Below are positions 55,412 through 64,000 of a DNA stretch of 64,000 nucleotides, piece after piece. Positions within the stretch are counted from its first letter, which is position 1, and the number at the start of each line of letters is the position of its first letter. The DNA lies in contig JAEXFI010000019.1 in NCBI GenBank assembly GCA_023400235.1, positions 55,198 to 119,197 on the forward strand. The letters run 5' to 3'. This stretch comes from Bacillota bacterium (lineage in GTDB: Bacteria; Bacillota; Clostridia; Acetivibrionales; DSM-1351). Made by a program: the position numbers and the translations under genes. The notes under the pieces were generated by a model. That model had not been told where the DNA came from. It did not search any database and saw nothing but the letters and a program-made list of their open reading frames with translations.

Positions 55412-56557
55412 TTAATTATTAATCTGAAACAGTTCGGGGAGATTGCATAAAGAATCTATATGTATCCTTTTTTGGTTTTCCAAAAAATTTATAAGCCTTT
55501 CACCATGGGACTGCAATATTTCATCAATATTTTGCGAAAACTTATTGATTAATTCATTAGTTGCATAGTTCTTCTCCATAGCAAAAACGCTTATACCCAT
55601 TAATATGGTGCTTGTACTGTCAAAAATATCCTTTACAACTTCTGACGCATTAAGCGTGGTTTTATGCACAAATCTTCTGATTTGCCTTTCAAAATCCTCA
55701 TATGGCAAGCTGAAAATACTTTTATCAAACAGCTTAACCATATTTTTGCTCAACTCATTCTCAATATATCTGACGGTTTTCTCCAAAGAATTTTGTATCT
55801 TTTCAAGACTTAACTCTTCCACTCTTAAATATATGGAAAATAAATCATTATCCGTAAAAATACTTTCCTCATTACCATCATTAAAGAATATTCCCCAGAC
55901 CTGGTCGTCAATCCTTCCAGCTGAATTATAGAACCAGCTTAAAAATTTTGAATACTCGCTTTGCTCACAAATAACCACATTTCCGCCTTCGTCAAGCAAA
56001 AGCGTTTCATATAAGGTTTCATATATATTCTCCTCCGGCAATTTTTGCTTTAAAAATATGATTTTTTCAGTATAATCACCCACCGGCTCGTATTCACCTG
56101 TAAAGTTTTTTATATTTCCGGCAAGCTCATAATTGCCTGGAGCTGCGAATACAACAGCCTCCATGTCCAGCAGCCCAGCTAGAACCCCCGCATATATCCC
56201 GCCTGGCCCTACAGCGGTTAAAATACCTTTTTCCAGCATATTATCTTTGATAAAATCAATAAGGCTATTGCTTTCTTCACTGGACATGGCCTTGTAGTCC
56301 TTATTTTTTGAAACACATACAATACATATATCTCCACAATTATCATCAATAATATAAACTGTTACTTCTGCCTTTTTCATGATTTTCTTAACTTTCAAGT
56401 CCAGTCTGGGATTCACGGCCATTTCTGCTACCAAGGAGCTGCTGGAATACTGTTCTTTCATTGAAAGAGCTGCCGCCCTGAAGCTGTCTGATTCTCCCCA
56501 TGTTCCTTGCATTCCTATGAACTCACAAAGTAGCAAATACTCTTTTTCCGAAAGCAT
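55412..56557 (-). CDS. T7SS-cluster protein with degenerate lipase-like fold
   Basis: I do not recognise a named family for this 381-residue protein. Residues about 110-150 read LTAVGPGGIYAGVLAGLLD followed by AVVFAAPGN, which resembles the lipase nucleophile elbow (GHSLGG) and the following FNAPG strand, but the serine is replaced by glycine. The C-terminal half is helical, with few charges clustered. No signal peptide or membrane helix. It lies 15 nt before the copy 2 lipoprotein and 23 nt after a WXG100 gene, so it is part of the T7SS unit; a chaperone or pseudoenzyme role is possible. Confidence 0.6.
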   Translation of the reverse strand: MLSEKEYLLLCEFIGMQGTWGESDSFRAAALSMKEQYSSSSLVAEMAVNPRLDLKVKKIMKKAEVTVYIIDDNCGDICIVCVSKNKDYKAMSSEESNSLIDFIKDNMLEKGILTAVGPGGIYAGVLAGLLDMEAVVFAAPGNYELAGNIKNFTGEYEPVGDYTEKIIFLKQKLPEENIYETLYETLLLDEGGNVVICEQSEYSKFLSWFYNSAGRIDDQVWGIFFNDGNEESIFTDNDLFSIYLRVEELSLEKIQNSLEKTVRYIENELSKNMVKLFDKSIFSLPYEDFERQIRRFVHKTTLNASEVVKDIFDSTSTILMGISVFAMEKNYATNELINKFSQNIDEILQSHGERLINFLENQKRIHIDSLCNLPELFQINN

Positions 56558-56580
56558 ATTATCCCCCGCTCTTTTTCATG

Positions 56581-56904
56581 TCATCTCTTGGACTTGTTCT
56601 TACTTTTTTCTTGCTCCTGCCTCTTTTTTTCAGCTTCAATCCGGCGGCGTTCAGCATCGGCAGAATCCACCTCTGATATCAGTCTTTTCAAGGCAGACTT
56701 CAAATCTCCAATATTACTATGTACCTTAATTATTTGCGACTCATCCTCTTTATATCTATTTGAAAAGGATTCGCTTGCTCTGCCTGTCCACCAATTTTTA
56801 CTGGCCTGGACTTCAGAAGTTATTTTCTTTTCCTCATTTTTCATATCATTTTCTATTTGACTAATCTTTACTATTGAACTTGATATGTCATTTGTAAAGG
56901 ACAT
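56581..56904 (-). CDS. WXG100-family protein with basic tail
   Basis: The 107-residue helical-hairpin protein has a WWTG turn near residue 40 and a Lys/Arg/Glu-rich tail of about 25 residues, longer and more charged than typical EsxA. The start at 56904 (MSFTNDISS) follows GGGGUGG. WXG100 proteins are T7SS substrates and partners. It forms a pair with the next WXG100 gene (67 nt upstream). Confidence 0.8.
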   Translation of the reverse strand: MSFTNDISSSIVKISQIENDMKNEEKKITSEVQASKNWWTGRASESFSNRYKEDESQIIKVHSNIGDLKSALKRLISEVDSADAERRRIEAEKKRQEQEKSKNKSKR

Positions 56905-56971
56905 ATAGGACCACCCCACAAATATTTTTTTGATTGGGGTGTGACATTATCTGTCACACCCTTTAAAATAA

Positions 56972-57274
56972 TTAAATCTTGAGCTTGTCCGCAATAGCCT
57001 TATCACTGTCTGATTTAGCTGTAGCTATATCATTAACAAGTTTTTGATAATCGGCTAAACACTGATTAAGACTGGTAGTAATCTTATCCTTTGTGGTTCT
57101 GAAATTTTGAATAAAAGCCTGCTCAGACCCTCCAGACCACCATGCGGTGACTCCTTCCACCTCTCTCATCATTTTTTTCAGTTCTGTCTCAAGATTGCCC
57201 GCACCTGTTTTCAACTTGCTCGACAGGGCATTTGCCTGACTAAAATCAAATTTTTGAGCTGCACCAAAAGCCAT
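56972..57274 (-). CDS. WXG100-family protein (EsxA-like)
   Basis: The 100-residue protein has the two-helix layout with a WWSG turn at residues 45-48, exactly as in EsxA/ESAT-6-like substrates. The AAGGGAGGCAAG site before the ATG is strong. It lies between the 1040-residue secreted protein gene and the second WXG100 gene. Confidence 0.88.
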   Translation of the reverse strand: MAFGAAQKFDFSQANALSSKLKTGAGNLETELKKMMREVEGVTAWWSGGSEQAFIQNFRTTKDKITTSLNQCLADYQKLVNDIATAKSDSDKAIADKLKI

Positions 57275-57379
57275 AGTCTTGCCTCCCTTACAAAAAATTT
57301 TATATACTTAACAGCCATACGGCCATATAAGCCACTTCTTCCTTTTACCTCATCTGCGAAATTCAGAGACTGCATACCA

Positions 57380-60300
57380 CTAATTGTCCAGGTCATCAAG
57401 TCTTGAGCCCCTTACTGAAAAGGTTATCGCATCCAGAGAATCAGGTCCCTTTGCCGTTAACGGCTTACTTCTTCCATTTGAGAAGGTTCCCAGAGATACA
57501 TTTATCTTGTAATCATTATTTTTAGCGTTTATATTTATATAGTATCTAAGCTGTTCAGGGTTCACCGTGAAGGTTATGGTTGTTTCCTCTATCACCTTAT
57601 GTATGTTGGCAGACTTTATATATTCCCTGTATTTACGGGCATCTGTATCTTCGGTGTCACCCCAGGAATCCTCCGTCCCCGAAAAGCTCCAGCCTTCTAA
57701 TATGGCTTTGAAAAGTGAATCGGTCTTACCCAGTAGTGATTTTTCAGTTCCGTATAAATATTCATTAATACCGGCAGGGCCATTATCATATTTCAATTCA
57801 TCATTTGATATTAATGCATAGCTCCCGGTTTTTAAAACCGGCAAGCCTGTTACGACAGCCTTTGACGAATTCACCGTAGGAATGCCCAGCTGTACGCTGA
57901 AAGCATTCTTAACGTTGTCCACAATCCTCTCATGCTCACTTGTTTTCCCGGTATATTCTCCATTTATATATTTTTCCGTTCGGACCCTGGCTTCATAAAC
58001 TGCATAGGGCATATAGAAATATCCTGATTTTATGGGATAGTCAAATTTTTGAAGCTCTGTATCAGTGGCAAATGGTGCCTTTTCAAATTTTTTGTTTTTG
58101 TAGTTTCGAGGATTTTTATATGCCTTCTGCCTGTCCTCTTCAAAATTGCTTTCAAGAGTATACACCTTGCTCAATGTAACCTCTGCACTGTCAAGATGCT
58201 GGAAGGTCCGTGCCTTCCCATGGAAGCCAGGTGTTGCAACCAGCCCGGTGGTATCTCCGTTTACATTGAGTTTTCTCATGTATCTATCAACGTTAACTGG
58301 ATACCTGTCGCCTTCCCATACCAGTTTGTTATATATGCCTTTGGTCTTTGTCTCTACACCCTCATCCTCACTCATATCCCTTTCCTTCATTGTCGCACCG
58401 TTATATATGAAGGCCTGTATCAGGATGTTATCTGAAGCCTTGGGTATAAAGTCCGCATCCTTTGTAACCAGCTCCGTGGTTGCTCCGGTATAGCCTAGAA
58501 ACTCACCGTCAGAGTATCCGCATACCAGCGTTGATACTTCATCCTCACCTTCCGGAGTTGAATAACAACCACTAGAATGACTGTGGTAACGCTTGCCTGT
58601 ATAATAGCTGGTTGTGGCACTTCTCGATACCCTTCCCCAGGTATCCACTGTAAATCCCAGCTTGGGAGCTTTTCCATTGTCCTGCTGGGTTCCCGAATAT
58701 TGTATTCCCATTGCACTATAATTGCTATTGCCGCTGTATTTACCTGCTCCCAAACTATAGCCGAAGCTTTCCCTGCCTGTCAGCCACCTCACTACGGGGC
58801 TCCTGACTATGCTATTATTGGCTTCATCAATGTATCCGTATTGGTTATTAATATCTTGCAGGTTGCTCCCTTTAACCAGACCAAATACATCACTCAACCT
58901 CCACAGCAGTTCCCCTGTTGTATTTCCATTCCAGACACTTCTGAATTCATAACCCTTTGGCTCAGGCTCCGTTATTGCTGCTTCCAGTATATTTCCGCCG
59001 TTTATTTCCGCTTCAAATTCTTTTGAGTATACATCATAATCAAGGTATTTGTCGGTTATTATCTTTTTCTCGGCTTTATAAATAGGTGCCACATCTGAAT
59101 TATTCTTTATATCTGACTCACTGATGGCACTGTCGCCGTTCTGGTTTATTTTTGCTGAAAGCCTTATCTCAGGAGCATTTTCGTTTACCTTCCACTTAAA
59201 CACGTAATACCTTTTGGAGGATTTTTCTTCCAGCTTTATGTACTTTGTGTTTGCCCCTGTGCCTCTGGTGTCAATTTTCCTTGCTGCCATCCGGTATTCT
59301 TTATCCTCTTTGCCAGAGCCTGTCAGGTTTTGCAGCCACTGTACCGAGTTGATGCCGGAGGTCAGGTCAGGCAGGCTTTTTGTACCCTTTTCCAGATTAT
59401 TTGCTTCAAGCCAGGAACTGAGGGTGGAAGCGCTCAGACTAAAACCACCGTCAACAACATTACCCTCTGTCTCCGAAAAATATCCGCCTGTAACCATAAG
59501 CCTTATATTGGGGACCTGGGCTTTATTATAATCCCCGGCATCAAATTCAACCACCGCCTCATACTCACGCTCAGTATCACTGGGGTCAAAACCGTTCTCA
59601 GTACCTGTCCTCAAAATCCTGGCTGAGAAATCCGGAACATTATCCACCATATCAAAGGGCTTCAGCCTGAAATATTCATAGTAGGAGTAATAGTTGGCCC
59701 TGCTTGTGCTGTCATTTGCCCCTGTCCCTCCGTAATAGTAAAAAGCTATGCCAACACCCCAGGTTTTATTGGTGGGCGGCTCGATAACAAAAATATAGTC
59801 CTCGGGATTGTCTCCCATACCCGGTGGAATAGCTTCAACCACCGTACTTTTGCCGTTTACTTCAAAAAAGTAGTTTCTTGGTTTACTATAACTTACCACC
59901 ATATCAGGTGTAAAATTCATCGCTTTTATCCATTGGTTTATAACACTGTAGGTGGAGCTGTGCTTATCTGGCTCAAAGTCAAGATATTGATAGGTATGCT
60001 TGTCCTCAGGATAGTCGGGGGACAGGGTCATTTTCTTTTGTTTGTTTTGTATAGAGGGTAATTTCCAAGGTTCCTTTATCCATCTTTTATACTTTATTTT
60101 TGTGGTGTTGGGTATGAACTGGGGATTGGCAAAGGGATTGTCAAGCTTTGAATATCCAATTGCACGGTACTCTCCTCCACGGTAATCATCTTCATCCGCT
60201 CCGTATTTTGTGGCATCCTTAGCCGCATCCTCCGCCTTGCCATAGACTATTACGGGATAGCTATTAAAGGCTACGCTTCCGGAGGCAAAAGCCTGATTCA

Positions 60301-60502
60301 GCTTTTTTCCGCTGGGCGAAACATCTTTATAATAATTGGAGAAAGTTTGATCTGCTTCAGTATATCCAAAATATTTATTCATAAAAGCATTTGCAGCTTC
60401 CAGGTTTTTAGCTGCCGCCGAATCCTCACTGTAGCAAATACCCGTAGTAATAATCTGAAGCATTAAAAACAGCAGCAGAAGGCCTATAATCCTTTTCCTC
60501 AT
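57380..60502 (-). CDS. Large secreted protein of unknown function
   Basis: The 1040-residue product has a signal peptide (about 1-25) and no further membrane helix, so it should be released or wall-bound. It is rich in Tyr, Asn and Gly, strand-rich, and has a short Cys/His segment (HSHSSGCYS...VCGYSDG, about residues 630-660) that could bind metal. I recognise no catalytic motif or named family with confidence. It lies 105 nt before the EsxA-like gene and 15 nt after the copper-amine-oxidase-like gene, within the T7SS unit. Confidence 0.7.
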   Translation of the reverse strand: MRKRIIGLLLLFLMLQIITTGICYSEDSAAAKNLEAANAFMNKYFGYTEADQTFSNYYKDVSPSGKKLNQAFASGSVAFNSYPVIVYGKAEDAAKDATKYGADEDDYRGGEYRAIGYSKLDNPFANPQFIPNTTKIKYKRWIKEPWKLPSIQNKQKKMTLSPDYPEDKHTYQYLDFEPDKHSSTYSVINQWIKAMNFTPDMVVSYSKPRNYFFEVNGKSTVVEAIPPGMGDNPEDYIFVIEPPTNKTWGVGIAFYYYGGTGANDSTSRANYYSYYEYFRLKPFDMVDNVPDFSARILRTGTENGFDPSDTEREYEAVVEFDAGDYNKAQVPNIRLMVTGGYFSETEGNVVDGGFSLSASTLSSWLEANNLEKGTKSLPDLTSGINSVQWLQNLTGSGKEDKEYRMAARKIDTRGTGANTKYIKLEEKSSKRYYVFKWKVNENAPEIRLSAKINQNGDSAISESDIKNNSDVAPIYKAEKKIITDKYLDYDVYSKEFEAEINGGNILEAAITEPEPKGYEFRSVWNGNTTGELLWRLSDVFGLVKGSNLQDINNQYGYIDEANNSIVRSPVVRWLTGRESFGYSLGAGKYSGNSNYSAMGIQYSGTQQDNGKAPKLGFTVDTWGRVSRSATTSYYTGKRYHSHSSGCYSTPEGEDEVSTLVCGYSDGEFLGYTGATTELVTKDADFIPKASDNILIQAFIYNGATMKERDMSEDEGVETKTKGIYNKLVWEGDRYPVNVDRYMRKLNVNGDTTGLVATPGFHGKARTFQHLDSAEVTLSKVYTLESNFEEDRQKAYKNPRNYKNKKFEKAPFATDTELQKFDYPIKSGYFYMPYAVYEARVRTEKYINGEYTGKTSEHERIVDNVKNAFSVQLGIPTVNSSKAVVTGLPVLKTGSYALISNDELKYDNGPAGINEYLYGTEKSLLGKTDSLFKAILEGWSFSGTEDSWGDTEDTDARKYREYIKSANIHKVIEETTITFTVNPEQLRYYININAKNNDYKINVSLGTFSNGRSKPLTAKGPDSLDAITFSVRGSRLDDLDN

Positions 60503-60517
60503 AATAATCCGCCCACC

Positions 60518-61303
60518 TTATTTACCGAATGAATATATCCAAATTGTTACATCTATAGAGTATGAATCCATTATATGTATATATCTATTTGATTTCTGAT
60601 CGTAAAGGTCAATACCCTGCAAAAATATATCAATCTTTTTTTTCTTTACATGATTAATTATTGTATTAACAGTGTCTTCACTAAACTTCTGCAACAGGAT
60701 ATTTCTTAAATCTTCTATAATCTGCGTAACTTTTTCCTTTGAATATCCCACATTAACTAAAAAACAAGCATCATAGTCAGGGTCGCCATTGGCATTATTG
60801 GCCAATAGCATGGTATTGGTAGGCACAGTAAAACTCCCCACCTTTACTGTTTCCGCTGGCTTTATTGTTATGCTCACAGTACTGGTCTTCCCGTCCCAGG
60901 TTACCGTAGCCCCCAGTGCCTCGCTCACAAAGCGTATGGGCACAAGTATTCTTCCGCTCTTGTTTGTAGCCACCGTATCCATTACTTTCTGAACGCCGTT
61001 TACTGTGTATTCCTTTTTGTTGTCCTGAAGAATTACCTTATCCGAGCCTTTGGTTATTTCGACCGTCCTGCTTTTTGCTATCCACTCTACTGACGCGCCC
61101 AGTGCCTGGCTCACAAATCTCACAGGCACCTGCACCCTTTCGTTCTCATCCAGAAACGGCTGTGTATCTGGAAATATCACCTTGCTACCGTTTACCTTGA
61201 CTATTATTTCCTTTTTTGCAGCCTCCGCAGTTGCGGTCCCCAGTGTGAAACTTGCAGACAGAATTATTACCGCCGTCAATATGTATGCTATTGCTTTTTT
61301 CAT
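60518..61303 (-). CDS. Secreted protein with copper-amine-oxidase N-terminal (stalk) domain
   Basis: The 261-residue protein has a signal peptide (about 1-28) and two half-repeats of the Cu_amine_oxidN1 stalk domain (VQVPVRFVSQALGASVEW and ILVPIRFVSEALGATVTWDGK), widespread in clostridial surface proteins with no oxidase. A C-terminal roughly 90-residue helical/strand domain is unknown. ATG after AGAGGA. It lies in the T7SS unit between the copy 1 lipase and the large secreted protein; the 142 nt before it may hold a promoter that I cannot define. Confidence 0.8.
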   Translation of the reverse strand: MKKAIAYILTAVIILSASFTLGTATAEAAKKEIIVKVNGSKVIFPDTQPFLDENERVQVPVRFVSQALGASVEWIAKSRTVEITKGSDKVILQDNKKEYTVNGVQKVMDTVATNKSGRILVPIRFVSEALGATVTWDGKTSTVSITIKPAETVKVGSFTVPTNTMLLANNANGDPDYDACFLVNVGYSKEKVTQIIEDLRNILLQKFSEDTVNTIINHVKKKKIDIFLQGIDLYDQKSNRYIHIMDSYSIDVTIWIYSFGK

Positions 61304-61445
61304 TTTTTAAGTCCTCTCTTTTGAAATAATTTTTTACCTGAATATTTTCAGGCAATCGCTTTATATGCTTAATGCTCTTACAGCGTTTATATTCTTTTTA
61401 CTGGAAATGCCAGATATAAGTTTTAATACCGTATAAAGTATAGGC

Positions 61446-63416
61446 TTAATATCCATAGCACTTTTTATTTAGCTGGGTTTCCAGCTGTCTGTACTGGCTG
61501 TATGCATTTCCAAGGCCGTTGGCCCTGCTTGCAAGCAGCTCGCATATTACCCTGTGGTTTCTGCCGATTTCATCGCAGATTGACCTGATTTGGCGGATTT
61601 GCTGCTGGACATTATACTCGCCGTAATTTTTACCCACAGCATCAGTAACCCTGTTTGCCTCATTTATCACCATACTTAGCATTTTTCCCAGGCTGCTCTC
61701 AAAGGCTCTCATCCTGCCCTGCAAATATGACAGCCGGTCCAGATCAGAACATATTTTAGTCTTCAAGCTGCTGACTGCTTTTTTAGTAATTCCAAACCCA
61801 TATTTGCCGAAGATGCTATTGTCCAGCCAGTCCTTTGCAGCCGAAATGCAGGAATCCACCCCTTTTATAAATTGCTCTTTTTTCTTATGTACATAGTCCT
61901 TTGTCGCCTTCATTATGTCACCGGCACTTTGTGAAACCTCGGCCATCAGCCGGTCCCAAACCTTTAGACCCATTTTTTGGACATCACTTACTACTGCTTG
62001 CAATCTTTCTGCCGCTGCTAATGAAAACCCTGCAGAAGCCAAGACAATTTTTTGCTGCAGAGTCCCACCGATAGAAAAGCCTTTTCCCATATAATCCAGT
62101 GCCTTTTTCCCAAATTCACTTATTTGGTCAATAATCCAGTTCTTTAGCTTGTTAAATCCATTTATTATATCTTGAGCCAGGCTTTTCAATATTCCTCCCA
62201 GGTCGGCAGCATATTCAGCCAAATCCCTTGCCGCCTGGAAAATATTTTCCCCGATAAAGCCCACAACCTTACTTGCACCTCTCAGGGGAAGCTCACCTGT
62301 AATCTCCGGAATATCATGCATTATCACCTCCGGCAAAACCAAGGTCAAGGCATAAGCCAAGCCAAGCTCATAGTCTGTTTCAGTTACCTTATCCCCCTTT
62401 ACAGGCTTTCCGTTGCCCAGTTTATTTTCCGCCACCCCCATAGCGGCATTGGTGATCCTTGAACGGATAGAGGGAGGTAACTGCATGATGTCCTCAGACA
62501 GCTTTTCAATGAGCATTGACAAGGCTCCCTGACCGCAGGTATCGCTGAAAGCCCCGTCTTCCTTCAGATAATCGTCGGCGAAATGATTTTTTGCAGTATC
62601 AGACAGAGTCTCAACTATTGCGGATTTAAAATATGTACAGTGGTCTTTGGGAACTATGGGGATACCCAGTCCGTTAACAAAATCATTGTCGGCATAAAAG
62701 CCGTACATCTTATTAACGGCTTTCAGGTATTTTCCCTTCCCCTTAACCCTTATAAATTCCTGGATAGCCTCCGGCGACATGCCCTGTCCGTCGAAGTTGT
62801 AGCAGTACTGTATCAAATCTCCATTAACGGAATTCATGGTTACAAACTGGGCTTTGTTGCCGCCCTTGGAGTGCCCTGCGACAATAACCTTGAGGCTGGC
62901 ATTGTGCTTCCTCATTTCATTGATAACTTCATCAAAGTATGCCAGGGCCTCCCTTTGCTGGTCGGTGCTGACCTCCGCACCTCCAAGCCCCTGCCCGTTG
63001 TCAATCCATTCCCCCCCGCCGGTTCCCCTGTAGGCAAAAATGACGTATCCCTCCGAATCGGTAAACGTACAGGCTTCAAGCCCGCCTTCTTCAAATCTGT
63101 GGGTTTCATTGCTCTGATTATCTATCCGCATATTTGCAAGGTGAGTATTATTTTTAGCTGCATTGGCAAGAACCCTGTATTGGCGCTGCTTGTCCCTGTA
63201 GTCCTCCTCTGAGCCGGTTTCATGCTTTTCAAGGTATTCATAATATCCCGTCATGTCCCATTCTGGATAGTCGTATATTTTCCTAAGATCGTTTACAATT
63301 CTGCCGAAGGTAAATGTGTTTCTGGCCTTAACATCTTCTATATCCATATACATCAGGAGATTAATCAAAGCCGCCTCATTGGCAAGAGGAGTGCTTTCAG
63401 GGTTATATTCACTCAT
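61446..63416 (-). CDS. T7SS lipase-type effector candidate, copy 1
   Basis: This is the paralogue of 52716-54686: same 656-residue length, same GHSKGG serine, YADNDFVNG aspartate and KDH histidine, and near-identical C-terminal helical region. Differences cluster in the extreme N terminus and in a middle segment (about 53180-53345 versus 61905-62070). Start ATG (63414-63416) after GGGAGGAAAU overlaps the upstream lipoprotein stop by 4 bp (ATGA). Both copies look intact, so two lipases may be made. Confidence 0.8.
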   Translation of the reverse strand: MSEYNPESTPLANEAALINLLMYMDIEDVKARNTFTFGRIVNDLRKIYDYPEWDMTGYYEYLEKHETGSEEDYRDKQRQYRVLANAAKNNTHLANMRIDNQSNETHRFEEGGLEACTFTDSEGYVIFAYRGTGGGEWIDNGQGLGGAEVSTDQQREALAYFDEVINEMRKHNASLKVIVAGHSKGGNKAQFVTMNSVNGDLIQYCYNFDGQGMSPEAIQEFIRVKGKGKYLKAVNKMYGFYADNDFVNGLGIPIVPKDHCTYFKSAIVETLSDTAKNHFADDYLKEDGAFSDTCGQGALSMLIEKLSEDIMQLPPSIRSRITNAAMGVAENKLGNGKPVKGDKVTETDYELGLAYALTLVLPEVIMHDIPEITGELPLRGASKVVGFIGENIFQAARDLAEYAADLGGILKSLAQDIINGFNKLKNWIIDQISEFGKKALDYMGKGFSIGGTLQQKIVLASAGFSLAAAERLQAVVSDVQKMGLKVWDRLMAEVSQSAGDIMKATKDYVHKKKEQFIKGVDSCISAAKDWLDNSIFGKYGFGITKKAVSSLKTKICSDLDRLSYLQGRMRAFESSLGKMLSMVINEANRVTDAVGKNYGEYNVQQQIRQIRSICDEIGRNHRVICELLASRANGLGNAYSQYRQLETQLNKKCYGY

Positions 63417-64000
63417 TTTATTTCCTCCCAGCTACTAACCAAATCATATTTATATGATTCATCCATAGAGAGAAAACCCACCATTGAGCACCATTTGCTT
63501 CTGGAATATAAATGATATACCTCATTTTTATTAGCCTCATCGATTGCTTCCAGCTTTCCCTCCAGCATATAAAATATCGCAAAATCCCCAACGTATTGTT
63601 TAGCTTCAAACTTTTTTCTAAGTTCTTCTGCTTTTTCGTCTTTATTATTTGTATATTCCGGATCACTAACACATATGGTCAAGGATATTTTGGTATGTTT
63701 ACTCTCGTATTCCAGATAGTCTTCAACACTCATCTCAGGTCCTGCACTGGCTTCAGGCGATTTGGCAACCTCGAACCAGACCTTGCTTTTCGGGTATACC
63801 TGGGAGACTATATCCGTCATGATTTTATCTATTTCGCTTTTCTTAAGAATACTTGTATAATTATCTATCATTCCGCCGGTTTTCTTGCCTCTCCGCACCA
63901 TGACCCTTTCCTCGGGAAACTTTTCCGGCTTTGCATATATCTCGGTGTCAGGCGAATTCCAGCTCTCTGTCCCGCCGCCTGTGACGGTAAAATCCTCATT
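63413..64000 (-). CDS. Lipoprotein, candidate immunity partner, copy 1 (partial)
   Basis: The frame stays open to the window edge, so the gene's 5' end (signal and lipobox) lies beyond 64000. The visible 195 residues match the copy 2 lipoprotein throughout (FTVTGGGTE, IYAKPEKFPEERV, MSVEDYL, KWCSM, SSWEEIK) but are more divergent than the two lipases are from each other. An internal ATG at 63901 is only an internal methionine. It overlaps the copy 1 lipase start by 4 bp. Confidence 0.8.
   Translation of the reverse strand, partial: NEDFTVTGGGTESWNSPDTEIYAKPEKFPEERVMVRRGKKTGGMIDNYTSILKKSEIDKIMTDIVSQVYPKSKVWFEVAKSPEASAGPEMSVEDYLEYESKHTKISLTICVSDPEYTNNKDEKAEELRKKFEAKQYVGDFAIFYMLEGKLEAIDEANKNEVYHLYSRSKWCSMVGFLSMDESYKYDLVSSWEEIK

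Noticed and set aside
1..64000. CRISPR array, rRNA or tRNA genes, insertion sequences with transposase
   Set aside because: No regularly spaced short repeats, no rRNA or tRNA features and no transposase motifs were seen on either strand.

Overview
The window reads as the chromosome of a low-GC, endospore-forming, Gram-positive anaerobe of the class Clostridia. The reasons are the rpmG-secE-nusG-rplKAJL order, strong AGGAGG-type ribosome binding sites, frequent TTG and GTG starts, spoIIR, S-layer homology (SLH) proteins and a type VII secretion (T7SS/Ess) cluster. A Ruminiclostridium-like (cluster III) clostridium is my guess from overall gene style; no 16S rRNA or cellulosome gene is present to prove it. 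Almost everything is on the minus strand, so transcription mostly runs from high to low coordinates.

Region 1 (1-4.9 kb): ribosomal and transcription core, rpmG, secE, nusG, rplK, rplA, an L10 autoregulatory leader with its own promoter and attenuator, rplJ, rplL, a terminator and the promoter that should drive rpoB just outside the window. Region 2 (5-14.6 kb): a plus-strand secreted WG-repeat protein, then ilvB and ilvD, a CvpA-type membrane protein, a DUF5711 protein and a YkvI-type transporter. Region 3 (14.7-24.3 kb): a four-gene ABC system (ATPase, permease, GldG-like, DUF4340), a Ca2+ P-type ATPase, an MgtC protein and a truncated group II intron. Region 4 (24.3-36.2 kb): spoIIR, pyrG with a structured leader, VanZ-like protein, a PDZ/S41 protease, two SLH proteins and a plus-strand chemotaxis receptor.

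Region 5 (36.3-47.1 kb): an AT-rich bacteriocin-type cassette bracketed by two near-identical 88-89 bp direct repeats. It encodes a TolC-like coiled-coil protein, an HlyD-type adaptor, a C39-peptidase ABC exporter, a small membrane protein, two double-glycine peptides, a DUF5085-like protein, a response regulator/histidine kinase pair and an alpha/beta hydrolase. The repeats suggest insertion beside a shared terminator.

Region 6 (47.2-64 kb): a T7SS cluster with an FHA-less EssC, two WXG100 proteins, large secreted proteins of unknown role, a copper-amine-oxidase-like protein, and two copies of a lipoprotein/lipase pair overlapping by 4 bp. The lipase has an N-terminal Ser-Asp-His hydrolase and a C-terminal helical domain, the layout of the staphylococcal reverse-LXG lipase toxin TslA with its lipoprotein immunity partner TilA. 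A third gene in the cluster looks like a lipase fold without its catalytic serine. This duplicated lipase/lipoprotein module is the best candidate for a little-described system here; the TolC-containing peptide exporter in an apparent monoderm is the second.
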